Assembly: GCA_012800145.1 (NCBI GenBank)
Contig: JAAZJW010000291.1
Location: 1 to 14,120 of the forward strand
Length of the DNA: 14,120 bases
Origin: Clostridiales bacterium
GTDB lineage: Bacteria; Bacillota; Clostridia; Peptostreptococcales; Natronincolaceae
Reading direction: 5' to 3'
Positions 7,888 through 14,120 of the stretch are shown here, piece after piece. How positions within the stretch are numbered: position 1 is the stretch's first letter; each line of letters starts with the position of its first letter. Position numbers and translations under genes: made by a program. The notes under the pieces are model-generated. The model saw nothing but the letters and a program-made list of their open reading frames with translations, had not been told where the DNA came from and did not search any database.

Positions 7888-8250
7888 CTATTTTCTGCCA
7901 TCTACCGCCTTTATCAACCCCCCAAGTAACCTGCCAACCTCATCCATATTACTAAAAATTTCTTTGTATTCCCTTCCACTTATATAGTTCAAATCCCTAG
8001 CCAGTAAAATTTGATATTTTGTTTCTTCTAGTGAACCTCTTGCCATCAATAAAAATCTCTTGTAGTCTTTACTTGACCCCCGTGCTTTTCCTTCAACAAT
8101 ATTGCTAGGTATTGATACAACTGCTCTGCGAATTTGCGAAGTTAATCCAAACAATTCTTCCCTCGGAAAGTTACTTGTTGTTTCATATATTTTCAATACA
8201 AGCGCATGTGCTTTTCGCCAAACAATTAATTTATTACAGTCTTTATACAT
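7888..8250 (-). CDS. Four-helix-bundle protein (23S rRNA intervening-sequence protein family)
   Basis: A 120-aa all-helical protein of the family first known from 23S rRNA intervening sequences and related to Avd of diversity-generating retroelements. Typical marks are the N-terminal KLIVWRKAHALVLKIYE (7-23), FPREELFGLTSQIRRAVVSIPSNIVEGKAR (28-57, conserved IPSNI-EG core) and ARGSLEET (70-77), then a helix ending GRLLGGLIKAV. No catalytic residues are evident; such proteins form basic pentamers and may bind nucleic acid, but the role is unknown. AAGGA lies eight bases before the ATG at 8248-8250. The gene interrupts the otherwise metabolic operon between aconitase and idh and is bordered by short-period repeat arrays, suggesting later insertion as a unit. 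No rRNA and no reverse transcriptase are in the window. Confidence 0.88.
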   Translation of the reverse strand: MYKDCNKLIVWRKAHALVLKIYETTSNFPREELFGLTSQIRRAVVSIPSNIVEGKARGSSKDYKRFLLMARGSLEETKYQILLARDLNYISGREYKEIFSNMDEVGRLLGGLIKAVDGRK

Positions 8251-8317
8251 ATGGTTTATCCTTCGCTTTCCGGCCTACATTTTTTTCACAATGATAGAAA
8301 TTGGTTGGCCAATAGTC

Positions 8318-8357
8318 CAACTGACCAACCAACTGACTAACCGACCAACTGTCCAAC
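8318..8357. repeat. Tetrad array (CAAC/TGAC) overlapping the aconitase 3' end
   Basis: Ten four-base words follow without a break: caac tgac caac caac tgac taac cgac caac tgtc caac. Adjacent bases (TTGGTTGGCCAATAGT, 8301-8316) carry a related complementary sequence. The aconitase stop codon (8337-8339) and last codons (8340-8357) lie inside the array, so it encodes the C-terminal VGQLVG. It borders the four-helix-bundle gene on its upstream side. Confidence 0.7.
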
Positions 8358-10268
8358 TATATTCAATAGCCCCCCGCTTTTTAGTATGTCGGCATGCCTT
8401 TTTGTTATATCCAGGTTCATAACGTATTGTAAATTTTTTGTTTTGTTCAGAACCGTCATTTCACCGGAATCCACACCTGAAAGAACGTTTTTGATCTCTA
8501 ATTCGTCAAAAATGTCTATGGTTAAATAATCATCACTATCTTTAAATGTTAAAGGTATAATTCCGTTGTTTATAAGGTTATTTTTATGAATCCTTGCAAA
8601 GGACTTGGCCATTACGGCCTTTATGCCCAGATATAGGGGAACCAGTGCGGCGTGTTCACGACTGGATCCTTGCCCATAGTTTAGACCTCCGACTATTATG
8701 CCACCACCATATTTTTTAGCATTTGCTGCAAAGTCCTTATCAATTTGATTGAAACAAAATTCGGACAAATAAGGTATGTTTGACCTATATGGAAGCAAAT
8801 GTGCGTTTGAAGGCATGATATGGTCAGTAGTTATTCCGTCCCCCACTTTTATCAAAGTTTTTCCTGTAATTAAATCCTCTAACGGTTTATTTTTAGGAAA
8901 GGGCTTTATGTTTGGTCCGCGTATTATCTCCACGTCTTCGCCTGCCTCGGCAGGTCTAACTATTAAATTATCATTTATTAAAAATGTATTCGGAATTTCT
9001 ATGTTTAAGTCTACATCCCCGTCAAAGTCCTCCGCCGATGCAATGTAACCCTTTATGGCGGATACAGCCGCTATTTCGGGACTTGCCAGATAGACATCCG
9101 CTGTTTCCGTGCCACAGCGTCCCTTGAAGTTTCTGTTGAATGTTCTCAATGAAACCCCATTAGTACTTGGTGCCTGCCCCATACCTATACAGGGCCCGCA
9201 ACCGCTTTCCAGTATTCTCCCACCTGCATTTATAATTTTAGCCAGTGCTCCGTTTTCAGATAGCATAGTAAGCACCTGCTTAGAACCGGGTGAAACCACT
9301 AAAGAAACATTTTCATGTACAGTTTCACCATCTAATATGTTTGCAACTTTCATTAGGTCCACAAAAGAGGAATTTGTACAACTTCCAATAGCTACTTGGG
9401 TAAGCTTTGTGCCCCTTACTTCTTTTGCAGGAACCACGGCATCCGGAGAATGGGGACAGGCAATCATTGGTTCCAACCTGTCTAAATCTATATCTATAAC
9501 CTCATCATATACAGCATCTTCATCTGCCGATAACGGTATATAATCTTCCTCTCTTCCCTGTGCTTTTAAGAATTCCAGGGTATTCCCATCTGATGGAAAA
9601 ATTGAGGTTGTAGCCCCGAGTTCCGCTCCCATATTGGTTATGGTACCTCTCTCCGGCACGGAGAGACACTTTATACCTTCACCTGCATATTCAAACACCC
9701 TATTTACCCCACCTGCAACCGTACATCTTCTTAATACCTCTAAAATTATATCTTTGGCACTGACATATTCACCCAATTTTCCTTTTAAATTCACCTTAAC
9801 AATTTCGGGAGTTTTGATATAATATGCTCCTCCGGCCATGGCCACAGCTACATCCAGCCCACCTGCACCGATTGCAATCATACCGATACCGCCACAAGTT
9901 GGCGTATGACTGTCAGAACCGAGCAATGTATCGCCCGGAACCCCGAACCTTTCCAGATGCACCTGATGGCATATGCCATTACCAGGTCTTGAAAAATATA
10001 TACCATGTTTTTTTGCAATAGTTTGGATATATAAATGGTCATCCGCATTTTCAGGACCTGATTGTAACATGTTGTGATCTATATAGGCCACAGATAGTTT
10101 TGTTTTTACCTTATCTATATTCATAGCTTCAAACTGTAAATAAGCCATGGTACCCGTTGAGTCCTGGGTTAATGTTTGGTCTATTTTTATACCTATTTCA
10201 TTACCGATATTATACTCGCCATCAACCAGATGGTTTTTTAATATCTTTTCCGTCAAAGTCATTCCCAC
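8337..10268 (-). CDS. Aconitate hydratase (LeuC-like single-chain type)
   Basis: A 643-aa aconitase converting citrate to isocitrate through a [4Fe-4S] cluster. Cluster ligands are C297 (GSCTNS), C357 and C360 (CGPCIGMG); active-site segments are YIDHN (62-66), LGSDSHTPTCGG (116-127) and, in the swivel domain, YGQGSSREHAAL (531-542). Swivel and catalytic parts are fused, as in mitochondrial-like aconitases, so this is not a separate LeuC subunit. I chose the GTG at 10266-10268: GAGG lies eight bases upstream and the protein then begins MGMTLTEKIL, as relatives do. An ATG at 10260-10262 and a GTG at 10275-10277 are alternatives. The binding site overlaps the citrate synthase stop codon. The end GGLLN is followed by IVGQLVG, largely encoded by a short tandem repeat, which is abnormal. 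Confidence 0.93.
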   Translation of the reverse strand: MGMTLTEKILKNHLVDGEYNIGNEIGIKIDQTLTQDSTGTMAYLQFEAMNIDKVKTKLSVAYIDHNMLQSGPENADDHLYIQTIAKKHGIYFSRPGNGICHQVHLERFGVPGDTLLGSDSHTPTCGGIGMIAIGAGGLDVAVAMAGGAYYIKTPEIVKVNLKGKLGEYVSAKDIILEVLRRCTVAGGVNRVFEYAGEGIKCLSVPERGTITNMGAELGATTSIFPSDGNTLEFLKAQGREEDYIPLSADEDAVYDEVIDIDLDRLEPMIACPHSPDAVVPAKEVRGTKLTQVAIGSCTNSSFVDLMKVANILDGETVHENVSLVVSPGSKQVLTMLSENGALAKIINAGGRILESGCGPCIGMGQAPSTNGVSLRTFNRNFKGRCGTETADVYLASPEIAAVSAIKGYIASAEDFDGDVDLNIEIPNTFLINDNLIVRPAEAGEDVEIIRGPNIKPFPKNKPLEDLITGKTLIKVGDGITTDHIMPSNAHLLPYRSNIPYLSEFCFNQIDKDFAANAKKYGGGIIVGGLNYGQGSSREHAALVPLYLGIKAVMAKSFARIHKNNLINNGIIPLTFKDSDDYLTIDIFDELEIKNVLSGVDSGEMTVLNKTKNLQYVMNLDITKRHADILKSGGLLNIVGQLVG

Positions 10269-10283
10269 AGAAAGCACCTCTTC

Positions 10284-11630
10284 CTAAGCTAAACTTTCCC
10301 CATATCCTTCATATTCAGCATTTATATATTTATTTGAAATTTCAACCATCTCACCTACTGTAATGTTAGTAGTTCTTCCGTTTTCATACTCTTCATCTAT
10401 CCATTCCTTGATTGGAACCAGTCTTTCATCATGTTTTGTGAGCTTATCGTCTCCTTGTTTATTAAAATAACTGTTTATAAAGTATGCAATACCGGCAATA
10501 CCCGAATAATTGTTGATGGCCACCAGAGGCGGTCTTCCAAGTATTTTGCCTGTATCAAAACTATTATATATTTCCTCGTCTTTTAATAAACCATCTGCAT
10601 GGATTCCGGCCTTTGTTACATTAAAATCTGAACCTACAAAAGGTGTCTTTGGCGGGATCTTATAATCCAATTCACTTTCGAAGAACCTAGCCAAATCACT
10701 GATTACTTCCAAATTTACATCTTTGGTGGTTCCCTTCAGCTGTGCATATTCCACAATCATGGCTTCCAGGGGACAATTTCCTACTCTTTCGCCCACCCCG
10801 AACAGGGTGGCGTTAACTGAGGACCCGCCATATAGCCAAGATGTTGTTGAATTGGGTACTACAACATAATAATCATTATGTCCGTGCCACTCTATGCACT
10901 CAGGGGGAACCCCTGCATGATTCCTGAGACCGTGTATGAGAGCCGGCACCGATCTGGGTAGCTCCACCCCATTATAGGATACCCCAATACCTAAAGTATC
11001 ACAAGCCCTGATTTTAACTTTCGCATTCCCTTGTTTCGCTAACTTCATTAAATTTTTTGCTAGGGGTATAACAAATCCGAAGAAATCTGCTCTTGTGATA
11101 TCTTCAAAATGACATCTTGGGGTAATTCCGTTTTCCAAAGCAGCTTCGGCTATATCTAAGTACATTTCCATAGCTTCTCTTCTTGTTTTACCAAGCTTGT
11201 TAAATATGTGATAATCAGAACAACTCGTCAATATTCCGGTTTCTTTTACACCCATTTCCTTAACCAATTTAAAATCCTCTTTATGTGCCCTTATCCATGA
11301 GGTCACTTCCGGAAAGTCGTACCCTCTTTCCATGCATTGGTGCACGGCTTTTCTGTCCTTTTCGTCATATAGGAAAAATTCCGTTTGTCTTATAATACCG
11401 GAACCATTATCAAGCTCATGGAGCATATCGTAAATTTTTACCATTTGTTCCGTGGTCATGGACGCCATAGACTGTTGTCCATCTCTAAATGTAGTATCGG
11501 TTATCCATATATCTTCAGGTAACTCCATAGGCAACTGTATATTGTTAAACACAATCTTGGGTATTTCATCATAAGGAAAAATTTCCTTATATAAATTTGG
11601 CTTTAAAACATCAATAACATCATGTTTCAT
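10284..11630 (-). CDS. Re-type citrate synthase (homocitrate/isopropylmalate synthase superfamily)
   Basis: A 448-aa DRE-TIM metallolyase that most likely condenses oxaloacetate and acetyl-CoA to citrate with Re stereochemistry, as in Clostridium kluyveri. Signature parts are WITDTTFRDGQQSMASMT (42-59), HFEDITRADFFGF (174-186), RACDTLGIG (208-216), the metal-binding histidines H249/H251 in EWHGHNDYY (247-255), and GVGERVGNCPLEA (278-290). The long N-terminal lead before the barrel and the roughly 450-residue length fit Re-citrate synthases better than the 380-390-aa homocitrate synthases. Gene order with aconitase, isocitrate dehydrogenase and pyruvate carboxylase supports citrate as product, and no Si-type citrate synthase is present. 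The ATG at 11628-11630 follows AAGGGGGG. It is the first operon gene, behind a c-di-AMP riboswitch. Product specificity is inferred. Confidence 0.88.
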   Translation of the reverse strand: MKHDVIDVLKPNLYKEIFPYDEIPKIVFNNIQLPMELPEDIWITDTTFRDGQQSMASMTTEQMVKIYDMLHELDNGSGIIRQTEFFLYDEKDRKAVHQCMERGYDFPEVTSWIRAHKEDFKLVKEMGVKETGILTSCSDYHIFNKLGKTRREAMEMYLDIAEAALENGITPRCHFEDITRADFFGFVIPLAKNLMKLAKQGNAKVKIRACDTLGIGVSYNGVELPRSVPALIHGLRNHAGVPPECIEWHGHNDYYVVVPNSTTSWLYGGSSVNATLFGVGERVGNCPLEAMIVEYAQLKGTTKDVNLEVISDLARFFESELDYKIPPKTPFVGSDFNVTKAGIHADGLLKDEEIYNSFDTGKILGRPPLVAINNYSGIAGIAYFINSYFNKQGDDKLTKHDERLVPIKEWIDEEYENGRTTNITVGEMVEISNKYINAEYEGYGESLA

Positions 11631-11759
11631 TATATTCCCCCCTTATCAAATATGAAATATTGTAAGCCAATTCTTGCATTATTCGAATTTGCCCTACTCC
11701 CCGGAATTCAACTTATTAATAGGCATACAGCATGATAAAATGGCTGTTTCATAGTTGAT

Positions 11760-11788
11760 ATTTTAACATTTATCTTTTTGCAATTCAA
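11760..11788 (-). promoter_or_regulatory. Second promoter for the citrate synthase operon
   Basis: Read leftward, -35 TTGAAT (11783-11788), a 17-base spacer and -10 TAAAAT (11760-11765) form a reasonable sigma-A promoter. It lies downstream of the riboswitch terminator and about 125 bases before the citrate synthase start, so it would bypass c-di-AMP control. The leader from about 11753 to 11631 contains a short stem at 11729-11747 (CAGCATG / near-complement) and no convincing open frame with a ribosome binding site. Confidence 0.5.
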
Positions 11789-11814
11789 GCATAATTTGCA
11801 AGATTATTTAAAAA

Positions 11815-11833
11815 AATTTCATATTTTGAAATT
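11815..11833 (-). terminator. Weak AT-only second terminator hairpin
   Basis: Read leftward, AATTTCA, a five-base loop and TGAAATT are followed by TTTTT. The stem has no G+C-rich core, so alone it is weak; it lies just after the strong riboswitch terminator and may back it up. Confidence 0.35.
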
Positions 11834-11839
11834 AGGATT

Positions 11840-11865
11840 AAAAAAGACTATGGGGCTCCATAGTC
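11840..11865 (-). terminator. Terminator of the c-di-AMP riboswitch
   Basis: Read leftward, GACTATGG (11858-11865) and CCATAGTC (11846-11853) form a perfect 8-bp stem around AGCC, followed by six T (11840-11845). It starts about 25 bases after the aptamer, the expected place for an expression platform. Between them, TAAGCGTAAA (11888-11897) can pair with TTTATGCTTA (11866-11875); this alternative hairpin competes with the 3' strand of aptamer helix P1 and abuts the terminator. Confidence 0.85.
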
Positions 11866-11888
11866 TAAGCATAAACATTTTCCCCTTT

Positions 11889-11997
11889 TTACGCTTACGA
11901 AGTTAGCTGTCGGATTAGGGCTAAAGGTAGCCCATCCTAAAAATAGGATTCACCCCAAAAAATGGTTCCCCCGCTTCTTTACAGAATTCAGCGATAT
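11889..11997 (-). promoter_or_regulatory. Cyclic-di-AMP riboswitch (ydaO-yuaA class)
   Basis: Read leftward, the conserved blocks of this class appear in order: GCGGGGGAACCA (about 11963-11974), TTTTTGGGGTGAATC (about 11948-11962), a stem ATCCTA/TAGGAT (11934-11949), a stem GGGCTA/TAGCCC (11918-11933), and CCGACAGCTAACTTCG (11898-11913), followed by TAAGCG, whose AGCG can close P1 with CGCT (11991-11994). The GGGGGAACC and CCGACAGCTAAC blocks match the known aptamers closely. In this class bound c-di-AMP usually turns transcription off via a terminator, and one follows here. The next gene downstream is Re-citrate synthase. The class normally controls potassium and osmolyte transport and cell-wall enzymes. 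Confidence 0.92.
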
Positions 11998-12005
11998 TAG
12001 TTCAC

Positions 12006-12011
12006 ATTATA
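12006..12011 (-). promoter_or_regulatory. -10 element of the riboswitch promoter
   Basis: TATAAT on the minus strand lies about 12 bases before the aptamer, so the transcript would begin close to the 5' edge of the riboswitch. No good -35 box is found at 16-18 bases (best candidate GTCTCA around 12030-12035), so this is a partial promoter call. Confidence 0.5.
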
Positions 12012-12102
12012 GTATTTTTAAATTTAAGGTGAGACACAACTGTTCTTTCAATCATATCATAATTATATATATGCTTACAAGTAAAACAACAAATTTTTTA
12101 TG

Positions 12103-12882
12103 TTAAACCAGGCTTTGTTTTACATAACAAGGCCTTCTCCCTTTATAATATACGGATTTTAAATTACATATATGAACAATTTCCCTGGCCCTTTTAAAAT
12201 TCACACCTATATCCTCGGGCCTATGGGCGTCCGATCCTATGGTAATATATTTCCCCCCTAGCTCCTTGAACCTTTTCAGAATTTCAATAAAATTGTTCGC
12301 CGTATCCCTGTCATGGATCCATCTGGTGTTTATTTCTATTGCTTTATCAGCACCGGAGAGTTCCCTAAGAATTTCATCTATTAAATCGGGAAATTCTGCG
12401 TAATAAAGCCCTTTATCTTCGTACACCGAATATCTTGTTATATAGTCCATATGCGCCAGGGAATCATAAAAATCATGATGTTTAACCAATAAAAGCATAT
12501 TCTTCAAATACTCTTCATATGCCTGTTCTTTGCTTTTTCCTTCATAATAATCCTTATAATAAATGTCCATACCGTTAACAACATGAATGGCACCTATAAT
12601 GAAATCAAAAGGATAATTATCCTTGAGTTTTCTAATTTCATCAAGGGAATCATCTCTAAAACCTATTTCAACACCGAGTAGGAGTTCATCACTTCTGTAT
12701 ATTTCATATTCCTTAAAGTATTCATCAGGATCAAATATGAATTCGTTTGGTATGTGATGTTTATAATCCATATGGTCGGTTATTATAAGGCCAAGCCCCA
12801 ATTTTCTCGAAACCCTGATCGCATCTTCTATATCCATTGTGGCATCAGTAGAAAAATTTGTGTGAACGTGACAATCGTACAT
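12103..12882 (-). CDS. PHP-domain phosphatase, HisJ/histidinol-phosphatase-like
   Basis: A 259-aa metal-dependent phosphoesterase of the PHP family, length close to HisJ-type histidinol-phosphate phosphatases. All expected metal-ligand motifs are present: DCHVHTNFS with H5 and H7, ITDHMD with D36/H37, GVEIGF with E72, GAIHVVNG with H100, AHMDYITR with H144, and GSDAHRPEDIG with D218 and H220. This implies a trinuclear metal site and an intact enzyme. Histidinol phosphate is the best guess for substrate, but no his genes are present and related PHP proteins act on other phosphomonoesters. ATG at 12880-12882 with GGGGG upstream. It faces away from the transporter gene, and the riboswitch promoter lies within 100 bases of its stop, so it is probably a separate transcript. 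Confidence 0.85.
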   Translation of the reverse strand: MYDCHVHTNFSTDATMDIEDAIRVSRKLGLGLIITDHMDYKHHIPNEFIFDPDEYFKEYEIYRSDELLLGVEIGFRDDSLDEIRKLKDNYPFDFIIGAIHVVNGMDIYYKDYYEGKSKEQAYEEYLKNMLLLVKHHDFYDSLAHMDYITRYSVYEDKGLYYAEFPDLIDEILRELSGADKAIEINTRWIHDRDTANNFIEILKRFKELGGKYITIGSDAHRPEDIGVNFKRAREIVHICNLKSVYYKGRRPCYVKQSLV

Positions 12883-12997
12883 TTTTTATCCCCCATATAA
12901 AAATTATATCGATACAACAAGATTCTAACATATATAAACGGGCAAGCCAATTTATTTTTCCTGCAATTATTTCATACAATCTTTGTATATCGATTGC

Positions 12998-13026
12998 TTG
13001 ATTATACAATATAAAATAGATATACT
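12998..13026 (+). promoter_or_regulatory. Promoter of the DMT transporter gene
   Basis: TTGATT (12998-13003), a 17-base spacer and TATACT (13021-13026) fit a sigma-A promoter about 55 bases before the start codon. An alternative pair, TTGTAT (12983-12988) with TACAAT (13005-13010), is also possible. For the divergent PHP gene only a TATAAT on the minus strand (12903-12908) is evident. Confidence 0.5.
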
Positions 13027-13081
13027 AAAAACATCATGTAAAGTAACAAAAATTATGCAATAATTAAGGGGGACAATTTTT

Positions 13082-14026
13082 ATGGAAAATACCGATGATA
13101 GCAAAACATTAGTCTACATTGCGGCCACATTATATGCTGTTATTACAGGCCTTTCTTTTCTGTTTACCAAAATAGCACTGTTCACCGCAGAACCCCTGGA
13201 TATACTGGCCCATAGGTTTACCGCAGCATTTATATCGATATTGATACCCATATTGTTCGGACTGGTTAAACCGGATTTCAATATGAAAAAAATTAAGAAA
13301 ATGCTCCCACTGGCCTTGATGTATCCGATGGCATTTTTTGCTTTCCAAACCTTTGGACTGCAATATGCAACCTCCCTGGAAGCAGGCATATTGCTGGCAT
13401 CCTCCCCTATATTTACGTTACTCCTGGCAACATTTTTAATAAATGAAGAAACAAATTTATTACAGAAAATATCCATAGTGGTATCGGTTGCAGGTGTAGT
13501 ATACATTACATTGATGACAAGTTCATCCTTTGAAATAAGCGGAATTAAGGGTATAACACTCCTGATTTTATCGGCGTTATCTATTTCCGGATACCAAGTC
13601 CTGGCAAGAACATCAGTTGGAAATTTTTCTAAAATGGAGCTCAGTTTCATTATGTCTGCAGGCGGTTTTATATTTTTCAATATTATAGCAATAGGTAAAC
13701 ATTTAATTAACAAGAATATAGGCGCATTTTTGTTGCCGTTGAAAAGTATCCAATTTGTTCTGGCTATAATTTATCTGGGTGTATTATCATTTACGGTTAC
13801 ATCTTTTTCTATAAATTATATTTTATCAAAAATTGAAGCCTCAAAAGTAAGTGTGTTTTCAAATTTGGGAACCGTTATTTCCATCGTTGCAGGTGCTGTG
13901 TTCCTCAGGGAAAAAGTGTTTTACTATCATATTATAGGTTCTATCCTTATAGTTGGCGGCGTCATGGGAACAAATTTTTTGGACAAGGTAGACAGGGTAA
14001 AGAATGAAAGTGTTATCTCCAGGTAA
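13082..14026 (+). CDS. DMT-superfamily (EamA) inner-membrane transporter
   Basis: A 314-aa membrane protein with about ten hydrophobic segments (roughly 9-31, 37-61, 74-92, 99-119, 127-145, 155-172, 185-205, 223-242, 253-274, 280-298), arranged as two EamA repeats. The first repeat ends with the usual acidic LINEE (119-123) after ASLEAGILLASSPIFTLLLA-type sequence, and the second with VAGAVFLREKVF (269-280), the matching position. Such proteins export or import amino acids, nucleosides or other metabolites; the substrate cannot be told from sequence. A strong ribosome binding site (AAGGGGGA, 13066-13073) precedes the ATG. It is the only rightward gene, single, with its own promoter and a terminator immediately after the stop. 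Confidence 0.9.
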   Translation: MENTDDSKTLVYIAATLYAVITGLSFLFTKIALFTAEPLDILAHRFTAAFISILIPILFGLVKPDFNMKKIKKMLPLALMYPMAFFAFQTFGLQYATSLEAGILLASSPIFTLLLATFLINEETNLLQKISIVVSVAGVVYITLMTSSSFEISGIKGITLLILSALSISGYQVLARTSVGNFSKMELSFIMSAGGFIFFNIIAIGKHLINKNIGAFLLPLKSIQFVLAIIYLGVLSFTVTSFSINYILSKIEASKVSVFSNLGTVISIVAGAVFLREKVFYYHIIGSILIVGGVMGTNFLDKVDRVKNESVISR

Positions 14027-14049
14027 GGGCAGACAAGGCTGTCTGCCCT
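14026..14049 (+). terminator. Hairpin terminator after the transporter gene
   Basis: AGGGCAGACA, loop AGGC and TGTCTGCCCT form a perfect 10-bp stem that begins with the last base of the TAA stop codon. The following TTTCAATTT is only moderately T-rich. With a G+C-rich stem this is a likely terminator. Confidence 0.75.
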
Positions 14050-14058
14050 TTCAATTTA

Positions 14059-14120
14059 CATAGCAATAACGTCAGACTGTGTGAAAAAGCACTTTTCTCG
14101 CTTTTTGTCATTGCTATGAA
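14059..14120. repeat. Inverted-repeat element of the CATAGCAAT family at the window edge
   Basis: CATAGCAAT (14059-14067) is answered by ATTGCTATG (14110-14118), with an inner stem AAAAAGC/GCTTTTT (14084-14090 and 14100-14106). The right arm, read in reverse, gives TTCATAGCAATGACAAAAAG, the same sequence as in the repeats at 1728-1740 and 3155-3172. The element may continue past the window edge. Confidence 0.6.

Noticed and set aside
7888..8250. Diversity-generating retroelement (Avd-like accessory protein)
   Set aside because: No reverse transcriptase, template repeat or variable repeat is in the window; only the distant fold family is shared.
7810..8357. CRISPR array
   Set aside because: The repeats are four- and seven-base words without spacers of regular length, and no cas genes are present.
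10284..11630. Homocitrate synthase or 2-isopropylmalate synthase
   Set aside because: Same superfamily, but the length, the N-terminal lead and the neighbouring aconitase, isocitrate dehydrogenase and pyruvate carboxylase favour Re-citrate synthase. No lysine or leucine genes are present.
11631..11759. Leader peptide starting ATGAAACAG (14 codons) before citrate synthase
   Set aside because: It has no ribosome binding site and no run of regulatory codons.
12050..12120. Terminator for the PHP gene
   Set aside because: An imperfect TTATGTAAAAC/GTTTAACATAA stem exists around the stop codon, but A-rich rather than T-rich sequence follows it.
13114..13713. 199-codon open frame on the minus strand opposite the transporter
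   Set aside because: It is a mirror of the membrane-protein codons, lacks a convincing ribosome binding site, and shows no recognisable domain.

Overview
The window looks like chromosomal DNA of an anaerobic, AT-rich Firmicute (Clostridia or Tissierellia-like). The basis is strong purine-rich ribosome binding sites, low-GC codon use, a Re-type citrate synthase (an enzyme of strict anaerobes) and a cyclic-di-AMP riboswitch. I cannot name genus or species from sequence alone.

Layout. Almost everything reads leftward (minus strand). From right to left: a rightward DMT/EamA transporter gene (13082-14026); a divergent PHP-family phosphatase gene (12103-12882); a leader holding a ydaO-type c-di-AMP riboswitch, a terminator and a second promoter (about 11750-12015); Re-citrate synthase; aconitase; a small four-helix-bundle protein gene flanked by short-period repeats; NAD-type isocitrate dehydrogenase; pyruvate carboxylase; then argC, argJ and the 5' end of argB, which runs off the left edge.

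How the genes work together. Pyruvate carboxylase makes oxaloacetate, Re-citrate synthase adds acetyl-CoA, aconitase and isocitrate dehydrogenase give 2-oxoglutarate (hence glutamate), and ArgJ/ArgB/ArgC turn glutamate into arginine precursors. The block is thus a near-complete pyruvate-to-glutamate-to-arginine route. It has two visible control points: the c-di-AMP riboswitch ahead of the citrate synthase operon, and a promoter overlapped by two ARG-box-like sites ahead of argC.

Intergenic DNA carries several repeats: a dispersed family (GATCCTTC ... CAGGATGACAAAAAT ... CATAGCAATGA) at three places, a MITE-like inverted repeat between idh and pyc, paired hairpins in the argC leader, and the heptad/tetrad arrays flanking the four-helix-bundle gene. 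The tetrad array reaches into the aconitase gene and encodes its last residues.

The most interesting points are the riboswitch placed on central carbon/glutamate genes, in a cluster that also encodes pyruvate carboxylase (a known c-di-AMP target in Listeria), and the repeat-flanked four-helix-bundle module that rewrote the aconitase C-terminus.
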